Part shown: in pieces, positions 9,294 through 16,881 of the stretch
Layout of the letters: the number at the start of each line of letters is the position of its first letter
Numbering within the stretch: the first letter of the stretch is position 1
From: Planctomycetota bacterium
Lineage (GTDB): Bacteria > Planctomycetota > Brocadiia > SM23-32 > JAKLEA01
DNA length: 64,000 nt
Direction of reading: 5' to 3'
NCBI GenBank assembly: GCA_022711755.1
Contig: JAKLEA010000022.1
Span: 38,918-102,917 of the forward strand
Program-made: the position numbers and the translations under genes
Notes under the pieces: generated by a model
What the model saw: only the letters and a program-made list of their open reading frames with translations
Told to the model about the DNA's origin: nothing
Databases searched by the model: none

Positions 9294-9323
9294 ATGGTAT
9301 TCAAACTGGACGTATAAGGTCAA
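9294..9323 (-). promoter_or_regulatory. Sigma-70-type promoter upstream of the DUF2294 gene
   Basis: On the minus strand TTGACC (9323-9318) and TACCAT (9299-9294) are separated by 18 bases. The predicted transcript would begin near 9286, about 46 bases before the DUF2294 ATG at 9240. Confidence 0.45.
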
Positions 9324-9469
9324 CAGGCGGTTATGGAAACAGACCCGGCTTGCCGAACTTCGCGGAAGGCGTCTTCAAGCTTGAGCTTGAACGCTTCCTC
9401 GGTCTGTTTCTGTTCGTATAACGCTCGCGCGTGATCGTCGAGGTGGCGCTGGCTTTTGATGTCCGTGTT
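9323..9469 (-). pseudogene. Coding-like stretch without a start codon (possible gene remnant)
   Basis: The 330-base gap 9241-9570 holds one open stretch of 49 codons on the minus strand between TAG (9472-9470) and TGA (9322-9320). Its translation includes 'DDHARALYEQKQTEEAFKLK' followed by 'LEDAFREVRQAG', which looks like an amphipathic helix from a real protein, but there is no ATG, GTG or TTG near its beginning. It may be the tail of a decayed gene or chance. The promoter at 9294-9323 lies at its end. Nothing else was recognised in the gap. Confidence 0.2.
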
Positions 9470-9570
9470 CTAAAGATGATCGGCTCATGCGCGAATCTGT
9501 CGCGAGCAACTCTCAGATTTGAGATGGGCGGCATTCGGTAATAATCATGCGCGCGCAAATTGGTCTTCGG

Positions 9571-10905
9571 TCATGCCTGTGCCACCTTTTCCTTCATCGT
9601 TTGATATCCCAGGTGCATAATCAGATAGTCAAGCAGTGCCATAGCCACGTAGTTTTCCGCGACCGGCCAGATACGTCCGACAATGGTCGGGTCGCGTCGT
9701 GTTATGGCAGCGAGGTTTGTGTTCTGAAGCGTATATTTATCAATTGTCTTCTGCGGCTTGTCAATGGTAGGCGTCGGCTTAACGGCGACGCGGACGACGA
9801 CTGGCTGGCCGGTGGTCAGTCCGCCGGTTATTCCGCCGGCGTTGTTGGAAAGGAATACAACTTTACCGTTCTCGCTCCGCATCTGGTCGTTGGACTGAAT
9901 GCCGGTCATGTTTTTTACAGCGAATCCTGAGCCGACTTCAACGCCTTTCACGGCTCCGATGCCGAGCATGCGTCCGAGTTCGGCGTCAAGCTTGTTGAAG
10001 ACCGGTTCGCCCACGCCCACGGGGACGTTCAGCGCAACGACTTCGACGACGCCGCCGGAGGAATCGCCTGTGGCGGTAATCCTGTTGGCTGCGGCAAGCA
10101 TGTCTTGGGCAACCTTGAAGTCCGGGCAGTTGACTACGGCATGTACGCCGTATTCATTGCAGATTCTCTCAATATTCATCTCGCGCCCTTTTGCGCGGAT
10201 GGCGTCAATCTCGTTTTCCACCTGCGCCAGGACCGCCGTTTTTTCCATGAAACGCATGTCCATGTTGAGGCGGCCTTTGACGTAAAGCTCCTGATAGAAG
10301 GGGTCGTAGTCGCGTCTCATGCGTTTGTAGGCTTCAGCGGCGGAAAGCGCTTTTTCGCATGGAAGCTCGGGGCAGCGGACGCCGGCGAGTTCGCGGATGA
10401 AGGAGAAAACCTCGATGCCGAACAGTTTCAGGACTTTCTTTGCGACGTATCCGGCGGCGACGATTGTGCTTGTATAGCGTCCGCTGAAGAAGCCGGCGCC
10501 GATGGCGTCGTCGTCAGGGCCGTATTTGACGAATGAGGCGTATGAGGCGTGTCCCGGACGGGGAGTGCGGTTGGTGTCCTGATATTGCTTTATGTGGATG
10601 AAGTGACGGTCCAGGTTGGGGATCAGGATGGTGAGCGGAGTCCCATTGGTGTGATTCTTATTACCGGCGTTCTCTACGGTGTCGGCGGCGTTCAATCCAG
10701 TGTAGATGACGGGCAGGTCGGGTTCCTTGCGCGGTGAGGAAAGCTCGTCTGCTCCGGGTTTGCGCAGGAGCAGATCGCCGTAGATTTCCTGTTCTGAAAG
10801 AAGGATTCCGGGCGGGACGCCCTGCGCGACGACAGTCAGTCCTTCCTGATATGAACCGCCGGCAACCGTAACCTGAAAGAGTTTCCCGACATGGCAACCT
10901 AACAT
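9571..10905 (-). CDS. aroC: Chorismate synthase, divergent long form
   Basis: Chorismate synthase converts 5-enolpyruvylshikimate 3-phosphate to chorismate using reduced FMN, the last shared step to aromatic amino acids. Family motifs are visible: 'RPGHASYASFVKYG' near residue 116, and near the end 'NNAGGITGGLTTGQPVVVRV' with 'VKPTPTIDKPQKTID', then 'RRDPTIVGRIWPVAEN'. The usual GGGRSSARET segment is replaced by 'GAGFFSGRYTS', which resembles the H/FFSGR-type subgroup found in some anaerobes. At 444 residues it is longer than the usual 350-400 because of a helical insertion near residues 185-250. AAGGAG lies 9 bases before the ATG. The gene stands alone, without other shikimate genes nearby. 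Confidence 0.88.
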   Translation of the reverse strand: MLGCHVGKLFQVTVAGGSYQEGLTVVAQGVPPGILLSEQEIYGDLLLRKPGADELSSPRKEPDLPVIYTGLNAADTVENAGNKNHTNGTPLTILIPNLDRHFIHIKQYQDTNRTPRPGHASYASFVKYGPDDDAIGAGFFSGRYTSTIVAAGYVAKKVLKLFGIEVFSFIRELAGVRCPELPCEKALSAAEAYKRMRRDYDPFYQELYVKGRLNMDMRFMEKTAVLAQVENEIDAIRAKGREMNIERICNEYGVHAVVNCPDFKVAQDMLAAANRITATGDSSGGVVEVVALNVPVGVGEPVFNKLDAELGRMLGIGAVKGVEVGSGFAVKNMTGIQSNDQMRSENGKVVFLSNNAGGITGGLTTGQPVVVRVAVKPTPTIDKPQKTIDKYTLQNTNLAAITRRDPTIVGRIWPVAENYVAMALLDYLIMHLGYQTMKEKVAQA

Positions 10906-11001
10906 TGCGTCTACTCCTTAATCCCTTGCTTGTATCTTGAAAACAAAGCCGGCCATTTCATCCCGGATTATTCCACATGCGGAGAAAGTTGCGTTCCCGC
11001 A

Positions 11002-11038
11002 TGAAAGCGCGCCTGAACGGCAGTCGGGCGCGCTTTCA
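11002..11038 (-). terminator. Perfect 12-bp inverted repeat downstream of pckG (likely terminator)
   Basis: TGAAAGCGCGCC at 11002-11013 pairs perfectly with GGCGCGCTTTCA at 11027-11038 across a 13-base loop. It lies 47 bases after the pckG stop and before aroC, so it probably ends pckG transcription. There is no long U-tract after the stem on either strand. Confidence 0.5.
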
Positions 11039-11084
11039 ATGAAGGATACACGAAGATTTCGGAGATTGCACCCGACTTTGCCGC

Positions 11085-13019
11085 TCAATCGTGTTCCGGC
11101 AGGTTCGTCGGCGATACCAGGTCTCCGAACTTGTCGAATGCCACTTTCAGTAGCCTGCGCTGCTCTTCCATGACCTTGAAAACCTCGTCTGGAGATTCAG
11201 TCACTTTTTCGCGGTGGAACTTCACAACTCGGTCAATCTTAGCCAGGTTTTCACTGATGCGGATTGTGAACTGCTTTTCGTAGTCGTCTGGAGTGTAGTC
11301 TTTGCCGAGCAGTTCCTTGAACAACGCTTTCAGGTCTTCATATCGCGGGATCAGTCCCGTCGGGGCCTCGATACACCCGATTTCGCCATGAACGCGGCGT
11401 TCCGCCCATTTCACCCAGACATGTTTGTCACGTATGCCGTTAACGAAGGGTGGGAGCTTCTTCTTGCCTGTTCTCTTTTCCTCCTCTTTATCAGCTTCGG
11501 CGGGGAGGTGGCGCAGGAAATAATTGACGCCGAATATCTGCGGAGGTTTGATGAGCTTTTTCCCGAATTCGAGGTTATTCCTGACGTATTTGCCCAGGGA
11601 GATTGCCACGAAATCCTGAATGCTCATCAGATTGATTTCCGGGATGCCTTCCTTGCCGACGGTTGCGAAGGTGGTCTCGGTTTCAAGAGCGGCTCCGTAT
11701 GCGACGATGCCATGTTCCCAACTGAAGCTCTGCTGGCAGGGGACATACGCCTTCGCATCGCGTCCGCCGTAGAGGATGGCTGAGAGTTCGATTCCTTCCG
11801 GGTTGTCAAGTTCGGAATCGCAGTTTTCCAGGGCCTTGAGGGTGACAGCGTAACGGGCGTTCTTGTGGGCGCATGGAATCTCTTCGTTCTTGGCATCTTT
11901 CATGTCCTTTTTCCACGCTCCACAGAAGCTCTCGCCTTCAGAGGGGATGTCAATCCCCATGCCCAGCCAGTAGGGTTTGGAGTCTTTGACCAGGACGTTG
12001 GAGAAGATGACCTCGCCGGGCTTGTTCAGGACGGCCCAGATTGCCGGATCGTCCTTCTCGCAGACGTTCTGGATGATGCCGAAAATGCCGGATTCCGCGT
12101 TGGCGGCCATGCAGCGCCCCTCAACGACGCGGAAGTAGGCGATGTCATCGCCCAGGATGGTCTCGCCGGGAAGCATGGCGGTTGAGGTCTTGCCGCATGC
12201 GCTAGGGAAGGCGCCGGCGAAATAGGTCTTGCGACCGTGTTTACCGCGCACGCCCATGAGGAACATATGTTCGGCAAGCCAGCCTTCGCGGTCGGCCTTT
12301 CGGATTGAAAGCCTGAGGGCGAGCTTTTTCAAGCCGACCGTGTTTCCAGCATACTGCGTGTTGATGCTGTAGACTGTTTCCGCTGTGTGATCTATGTAAA
12401 TCTTCTTGTTGGCGGGTTCGGCGCTGACCATGCGCGCGTCCAGTTTGCCCGCCGAATGGAGGATGGCGAAGAACGAAGCTTTGTCTGCCAGACGCTTGAA
12501 TTCTTCGTAACCGAGCCGGTACAGAAGGTTGAGGCTGTGCGAGACATAGAAGGAATCCGTGCATTCAACGCAAGGCGTGCTGAAATCGGAGTTGTTCGGG
12601 CCGAGGGTCATGAAGCGGACGATCATTATCCGGCCCTGCATGGATCCCTTCATTGCTTCGCGGACTTCCTTCAATCCCTCATCCCTGTCCATCTGGTTGA
12701 GGGCGGCGCTCAATGCCTGGCCCTTCGGAACGAGGTATTTGGTGGCTTCGCGGTCGCGTCCCTGGTCTTCAATGCCGTCGAAGTGGATTGTGTGTCCCGT
12801 GATTGCCAGCGGCTTTTCTTCGCCCAGTTGGAGGGCCATTTTCCGCGTGAAGTCAATATCCTGGGAGTTGTCAGTGCTTACCCATACCTTTTCCGGGCAG
12901 CAAAGCTCCACGGCGTCGGCCACGAATGCGTGGAGGCGTTCATTGTCAATCGCTTCCAGGGCGGCGAAGTTGCGCGCATCCAGTCTGGACTTCAGAAGCT
13001 TCAAACTTTGGTTGGACAC
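11085..13019 (-). CDS. pckG: Phosphoenolpyruvate carboxykinase (GTP)
   Basis: The 644-residue product has the length and motifs of the GTP-dependent PEPCK family, which interconverts oxaloacetate + GTP with PEP + CO2 + GDP. The P-loop (kinase-1a) 'GAFPSACGKTSTAML' lies near residue 275 and includes the reactive cysteine. 'GETILGDDIAYFR' forms the kinase-2 metal site just after. 'FMTLGPNNSDFS' and 'QYAGNTVGLKKLALRLSI' contribute substrate-binding residues. 'NGIRDKHVWVKWAERRVHGE' is followed by the C-terminal domain. A GGAGAAAACGGTG-type ribosome site precedes the ATG. The roughly 225-base leader has a strong hairpin-terminator and a consensus -35 box, suggesting control by attenuation. The enzyme may act in gluconeogenesis or in fermentative CO2 fixation. 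Confidence 0.97.
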   Translation of the reverse strand: MSNQSLKLLKSRLDARNFAALEAIDNERLHAFVADAVELCCPEKVWVSTDNSQDIDFTRKMALQLGEEKPLAITGHTIHFDGIEDQGRDREATKYLVPKGQALSAALNQMDRDEGLKEVREAMKGSMQGRIMIVRFMTLGPNNSDFSTPCVECTDSFYVSHSLNLLYRLGYEEFKRLADKASFFAILHSAGKLDARMVSAEPANKKIYIDHTAETVYSINTQYAGNTVGLKKLALRLSIRKADREGWLAEHMFLMGVRGKHGRKTYFAGAFPSACGKTSTAMLPGETILGDDIAYFRVVEGRCMAANAESGIFGIIQNVCEKDDPAIWAVLNKPGEVIFSNVLVKDSKPYWLGMGIDIPSEGESFCGAWKKDMKDAKNEEIPCAHKNARYAVTLKALENCDSELDNPEGIELSAILYGGRDAKAYVPCQQSFSWEHGIVAYGAALETETTFATVGKEGIPEINLMSIQDFVAISLGKYVRNNLEFGKKLIKPPQIFGVNYFLRHLPAEADKEEEKRTGKKKLPPFVNGIRDKHVWVKWAERRVHGEIGCIEAPTGLIPRYEDLKALFKELLGKDYTPDDYEKQFTIRISENLAKIDRVVKFHREKVTESPDEVFKVMEEQRRLLKVAFDKFGDLVSPTNLPEHD

Positions 13020-13141
13020 CGTTTTCTCCTTCGTTTAACTGCCGTTTGCAACTATCCGGAGCGTTACGCTCGGTTTCCGCCGGTTGACGCGGATCATACC
13101 GGGGTGTAAGCGGGGGGATTAGTGTTTCGGACAACCGGCAG

Positions 13142-13187
13142 AAAAAAAGCCGGTCGCAGCGCGCGCTTCGGCGGCTGCTTGCCGGCC
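13142..13187 (-). terminator. Intrinsic terminator-like hairpin inside the pckG leader (candidate attenuator)
   Basis: On the minus strand GCCGG (13186-13182) pairs with CCGGC (13153-13149). GCAGC/GCTGC extends the stem past a small internal loop, and seven consecutive T follow (13148-13142). It lies between the predicted promoter (13251-13279) and the pckG start at 13019, so it would stop transcription before the gene. Two alternative pairings exist. ACCGGC (13154-13149) can pair with GCCGGT (13139-13134). GGTCGC (13217-13212) can pair with GCGACC at either 13206-13201 or 13157-13152. This is the layout of an attenuator or riboswitch, although a roughly 100-nt independent small RNA is equally possible. 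Confidence 0.55.
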
Positions 13188-13200
13188 TATGTCTTCAGCA

Positions 13201-13217
13201 GGTCGCGCGGGGCGACC
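13201..13217 (-). promoter_or_regulatory. Leader hairpin able to compete with the pckG attenuator
   Basis: GGTCGC, a 5-base loop, and GCGACC form a perfect 6-bp hairpin on the minus strand. The flanks AGCA (near 13236) and TGCT (13200-13197) could extend it. The same GCGACC word recurs inside the downstream terminator arm (13157-13152), so the two pairings are mutually exclusive. Confidence 0.4.
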
Positions 13218-13250
13218 CCCTGTCAATCTGCCTGCTTGTAAGTTGCGCAC

Positions 13251-13279
13251 TTCTATCTTAATGCCGGGCGGACTGTCAA
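13251..13279 (-). promoter_or_regulatory. Promoter upstream of pckG
   Basis: A perfect TTGACA -35 (13279-13274) is followed after 17 bases by ATAGAA (13256-13251), a weak -10. Predicted transcription starts near 13244, giving a leader of about 225 bases before pckG. Confidence 0.45.
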
Positions 13280-13392
13280 GGGAAAATGGAATGCGGAGGT
13301 AATAAAGCATTAAATATAACTTTGCGGATGGAAGCGGGGTCTATGTCGTAAAAACACTGAACTTGGGACAGGTTAATTCGAGGCTGACGCTG

Positions 13393-13398
13393 TATAAT
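13393..13398 (+). promoter_or_regulatory. TATAAT -10 element upstream of the esterase gene
   Basis: A perfect TATAAT lies 75 bases before the esterase ATG, within TGTATAATGC; the same ten bases occur before the helicase gene at 47157-47166. No good -35 box sits at the expected distance. Confidence 0.3.
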
Positions 13399-13473
13399 GC
13401 AGGTCAGGTTTGTAAAGAAGCTGCGTTTTCCGGGCGGCGATCCGCATGGTTCCATATTGCAGGAGAATGAAAG

Positions 13474-15489
13474 ATGTTTCCCAACCTTCCGCTTGATTTC
13501 CGGGCGCATCATTATATGGATTTCTCGATCCAACTGCAGGCGCACGTCTATGCCCGCAGCGAGGCGCAGTTTCATCGCTGGGAGCGGCACAAGGACGCAA
13601 TCGCCAATGTGGCGCAGGCGAAGCAATGGCAGCAGCACATACGTGAAACGGCGCTGAGCGCGATTGGCGGTCTTCCGCCGTCGGATACGCATTTGAATCC
13701 GCGTCTCTGCGGCGAACTTAAGGGCGACGGTTTTCGGATTGAGAAGGTCATATATGAAAGCCGCCCCGGGGTCTTCGTTACTTCCGCATTATATGTCCCT
13801 CAAGACATTCAAGGTCAGACTGCGGCAGTGCTGTTTGTATGTGGTCATGCCGAGGAGGCCAAGGCATATCCGAATTATCAGGCGGTGTGCCAGAGGCTGG
13901 CGCGCAACGGGCTTGTCGTGCTGGCCGTTGACCCTCCGGGGCAAGGCGAGCGAAGAAGCTATCTGGATTCGACCGGGCGACAGATCGTGCAGTGGGGCAC
14001 TACGGAGCACGATTATGCCGGGTTGCAATGCTGGTGGCTTGGGCAGTCCTCCGCGCGATACTTCATTCACGACGCAATGAGGGGGATTGATTATCTTGAG
14101 ACGCGCCCGGAGGTGGACCCGAAACGGATCGGCGTCACGGGCAATAGCGGCGGGGGGACACAGAGCACATGGCTTATGATGACCGAGCCGAGGCTCGCAG
14201 CCGCCGCGCCGGGCACGTTCGTCATGCGCCGGGCGGAGTACATGTGGACAGGACAAGCTCAGGATTCCGAGCAGGTAATTCCATCGGGAACACTCAACGG
14301 CCTGGATCATGAGGATTTCATGATCGCCATGGTCCCCAGGCCAGTCAAAGTGCTGGCGGTGGATTATGACTATTTCTGTTTAGAAGGCGCGCTGGCGAGC
14401 GTTGAAAGAGCGCGGCGGATATACAGGATTTTCGGGTGCGAGGACAAACTGAGCATTGCACGTGACCGCTGCACGCACGAATACAGTCCCGTGCTGGCGC
14501 GCTCCGCGACGGAGTTCTTTGTGACGGAACTTCTGGGCTTGCCGGCGCAAAGCGTTGATCACTCAAATCCGAAGCCTTTTCCCGTTGAACAGTTGTGGTG
14601 TACGCAGCGCGGGCAGGCGCTTCTGGATACCCCCTGTGCCAAGGGCATATTCGACGGCAACCTGGAGCGATATAACAAGATGGCGCGCCGGGAATCCGAT
14701 TCGGAGTCACAGGCCAGCAAGGCGTCGGTATGGCTGAACTCAGCCATTCACCGGTTCCGTAAGCCTTGCGCCTTGAATCCGCGCTGGCCCTGGGATGAGA
14801 CTGTGCAGGACATCCGCGTCTGCCAGGGGTTCTGGTTCACGGAGCCGGGAATCTGCAATACCGGATTTCTGCTCAGACCGGCCACAACGCCGTATAAGGA
14901 GCTTGTCATAGCCGTATTCGACCGGGGGACGCTGGATATCTCCGCGCGGCGGCAGTGGGTCGAGGACATGGCGGCAGAGGGCCATGCCGTCCTGATCCTT
15001 AATCTTAGGGGCATGGGCAATATTCTGCCGAGGGCGCTGAATCCGGTTCCGCTGGAGGAACGCTACGGCACGGTTTTCAAACTGATCTGCGATCTTGTGG
15101 CGATAGGCGACGATCTGGCCTCGATGCGGGTCTACGACCTGCTCAGGGCGGTCCAGCTTGCCTTTGAGGACCCGATGATTGATCTGGATGAGCGTCCTCT
15201 GCGGTTGTTCGGCGCCGGACTGGGCGGTTTTTATTCATACCTTGCCGGAGCGCTCGAACCCCGTATTTCCAAGGTGGAGATTGAGGACGCGCTTTTCAGC
15301 CTGGACTCGCTTATGCGGACGCGCTATTACCGGGACGACAGGTTGATTCAGGCGACCATTTTCGGCATGGCCGCGGAGATGGATCTGCCCGAGCTGCAAC
15401 CGCTGTTTGCCGGGCGGCAGTTGATAGTGAGGCGGCCCCGCGACGGGGCGGGAGCGATCATAGAGGAGTGGGATCAGCCGGCCGAGTAA
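13474..15489 (+). CDS. Tandem alpha/beta-hydrolase (acetyl xylan esterase-like), second domain degenerate
   Basis: AGGAG precedes the ATG by 8 bases. The 671-residue protein has two alpha/beta-hydrolase-like halves. The first (about 60-360) has the substrate-cap pattern 'AVDPPGQGERRSYLD' and the nucleophile elbow 'GVTGNSGGGTQS' with Ser225, like acetyl-xylan esterases and prolyl-oligopeptidase relatives common in planctomycete-type genomes. The second (about 430-660) repeats the fold ('AVLILNLRGMGN'), but its elbow reads G580-A-G582-L-G, so the nucleophile Ser is replaced by Gly. No signal peptide is evident. It lies 16 bases before the GH5 gene, so the two probably form an operon. The likely role is deacetylating hemicellulose or pectin fragments; the exact ester substrate is not known. 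Confidence 0.8.
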   Translation: MFPNLPLDFRAHHYMDFSIQLQAHVYARSEAQFHRWERHKDAIANVAQAKQWQQHIRETALSAIGGLPPSDTHLNPRLCGELKGDGFRIEKVIYESRPGVFVTSALYVPQDIQGQTAAVLFVCGHAEEAKAYPNYQAVCQRLARNGLVVLAVDPPGQGERRSYLDSTGRQIVQWGTTEHDYAGLQCWWLGQSSARYFIHDAMRGIDYLETRPEVDPKRIGVTGNSGGGTQSTWLMMTEPRLAAAAPGTFVMRRAEYMWTGQAQDSEQVIPSGTLNGLDHEDFMIAMVPRPVKVLAVDYDYFCLEGALASVERARRIYRIFGCEDKLSIARDRCTHEYSPVLARSATEFFVTELLGLPAQSVDHSNPKPFPVEQLWCTQRGQALLDTPCAKGIFDGNLERYNKMARRESDSESQASKASVWLNSAIHRFRKPCALNPRWPWDETVQDIRVCQGFWFTEPGICNTGFLLRPATTPYKELVIAVFDRGTLDISARRQWVEDMAAEGHAVLILNLRGMGNILPRALNPVPLEERYGTVFKLICDLVAIGDDLASMRVYDLLRAVQLAFEDPMIDLDERPLRLFGAGLGGFYSYLAGALEPRISKVEIEDALFSLDSLMRTRYYRDDRLIQATIFGMAAEMDLPELQPLFAGRQLIVRRPRDGAGAIIEEWDQPAE

Positions 15490-15505
15490 TCCACACGAAG
15501 ACGAG

Positions 15506-16864
15506 ATGACAATGAAGCTTTGCGCGATTCCCATAATTGTTTCATGTTTCTGCCTACCCACAATAAGCGCTGAGGATGGTTCCGAAAAGGAAGCGGGGAA
15601 GGGAAAGTTCTTAATACGGAAGGGAAATGCGCTTTACCTTGGCGGGACACCGTTCAGATGCGTCGGGGTCAACAAGCACGAACTGCTCGATTATTATCTG
15701 GCGGACGACTTCGGGCGACAAAGGGCCGCGGCGAGGGCATCGCTGGCGCAGTTGTCCGATCTCGGAATCAAGGTTATTCGCGCAAGAGGTTCCGCATTCT
15801 GGCCTGCGCAGATCGAGAAGACGTATCCGGCTGACGCGGCGGGGCGCGAGGCATTCTGGACGCGATATGACGCGATGTTGGCGGATTGCGACGAGTTCGG
15901 GATCAAAGTGATCATTACCATTGCGTGGCATACCTGCGGATGGGCGGATCTGGGGCATGAGTCGCTACGGTCGCTCGTGACCGATCCGTATTCGGATTCC
16001 AGAAGGATCCTGAACGACTGGACGCGCGATCTGGTCGGACGGTATCGGGACAGGGAGACGGTACTTTTTTGGGAACTTACAAACGAGGCGAATCTGACCG
16101 CCGACCTGAAGGCGCATTTCGGAAAGAAGGGAGCGGTGGAGACGCACGACTTGAGTCTGCCTCATAAACATCTGTTCAGCGATCCGGTTGTCAGGGATGA
16201 GCGAAACAATTACACGTCAGACGAACTGGCTGCGTTCGTTAGAGAATGGGCCATTATGATCAAATATATTGATTCGAACCATCTCGTGGGGACGGGTTTT
16301 TCCGAGCCGCGCCCGTCAGCCTGGCATTTGTGGATGAATTCGGTGAATCGCGCGGAGACAATGGACTGGACAGTGGACACCGAGGAGGAGACGGGGCGAT
16401 ATCTGAAGGTGATTTCTCCCGATCCCGTTGACCTGATAAGCCTGCATCACTATGTGGAAAACGGATTCGGGACTCTGGTGGCATGCAAGAAGGCGGCGGA
16501 CGAGATCGGAAAACCGGTCTATATCGGCGAGTGCGGGCCTGGGGGAGAACTTTTCCAGGCGAATCCCTATGGAGATGAAACGGCTCTGCGGATGATGCGC
16601 CTGTTCATGGATACAGTCGCGGGATTGGACGTTCCGCTGGCGGTCTGGTGGACATGGGACGAGAGGAGCGAGCCTTACCATGAACCGATGCTCGATCCTG
16701 CGCGACACGCGGAGGCGCTGGAGATGCTGGTCGAATATAATAAGCAGTTTTCAGGCGCAAAGGAGCGGGCGAGCAGGGAGCTTTCGAGGGAAGAGGAGGA
16801 GAGGATTCGGGAATTATCAGCGCAGTGCGAAAAACTGGCCGGGGAGGCGAAGGAGAAGCGTTGA
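15506..16864 (+). CDS. Glycoside hydrolase family 5-like (cellulase/mannanase-type), secreted
   Basis: A short signal peptide ('LCAIPIIVSCFCLPTISA') precedes a TIM barrel of about 400 residues. The acid/base Glu lies in 'VLFWELTNEANL' (strand 4) and the probable nucleophile Glu in 'PVYIGECGPGG' (strand 7). 'ISLHHYVENGF' and 'LAVWWTWDERSEPYHE' are typical of GH5 mannanases and cellulases. The C-terminus is a charged coiled coil (about 420-452, rich in Glu, Lys and Arg). Subfamily and substrate cannot be set by eye; glucan, mannan or a related beta-linked glycan is likely. It is probably translated from the same transcript as the esterase upstream. It converges with the pectate lyase gene, with 17 bases between them. 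Confidence 0.83.
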   Translation: MTMKLCAIPIIVSCFCLPTISAEDGSEKEAGKGKFLIRKGNALYLGGTPFRCVGVNKHELLDYYLADDFGRQRAAARASLAQLSDLGIKVIRARGSAFWPAQIEKTYPADAAGREAFWTRYDAMLADCDEFGIKVIITIAWHTCGWADLGHESLRSLVTDPYSDSRRILNDWTRDLVGRYRDRETVLFWELTNEANLTADLKAHFGKKGAVETHDLSLPHKHLFSDPVVRDERNNYTSDELAAFVREWAIMIKYIDSNHLVGTGFSEPRPSAWHLWMNSVNRAETMDWTVDTEEETGRYLKVISPDPVDLISLHHYVENGFGTLVACKKAADEIGKPVYIGECGPGGELFQANPYGDETALRMMRLFMDTVAGLDVPLAVWWTWDERSEPYHEPMLDPARHAEALEMLVEYNKQFSGAKERASRELSREEEERIRELSAQCEKLAGEAKEKR

Positions 16865-16881
16865 TGTCGGGGGATAGCCTC

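Noticed and set aside
13142..13250. Small signal-recognition-particle RNA in the pckG leader
   Set aside because: AAGCAGCC is reminiscent of the SRP RNA domain IV, but the GGAA tetraloop and flanking conserved bases are missing.
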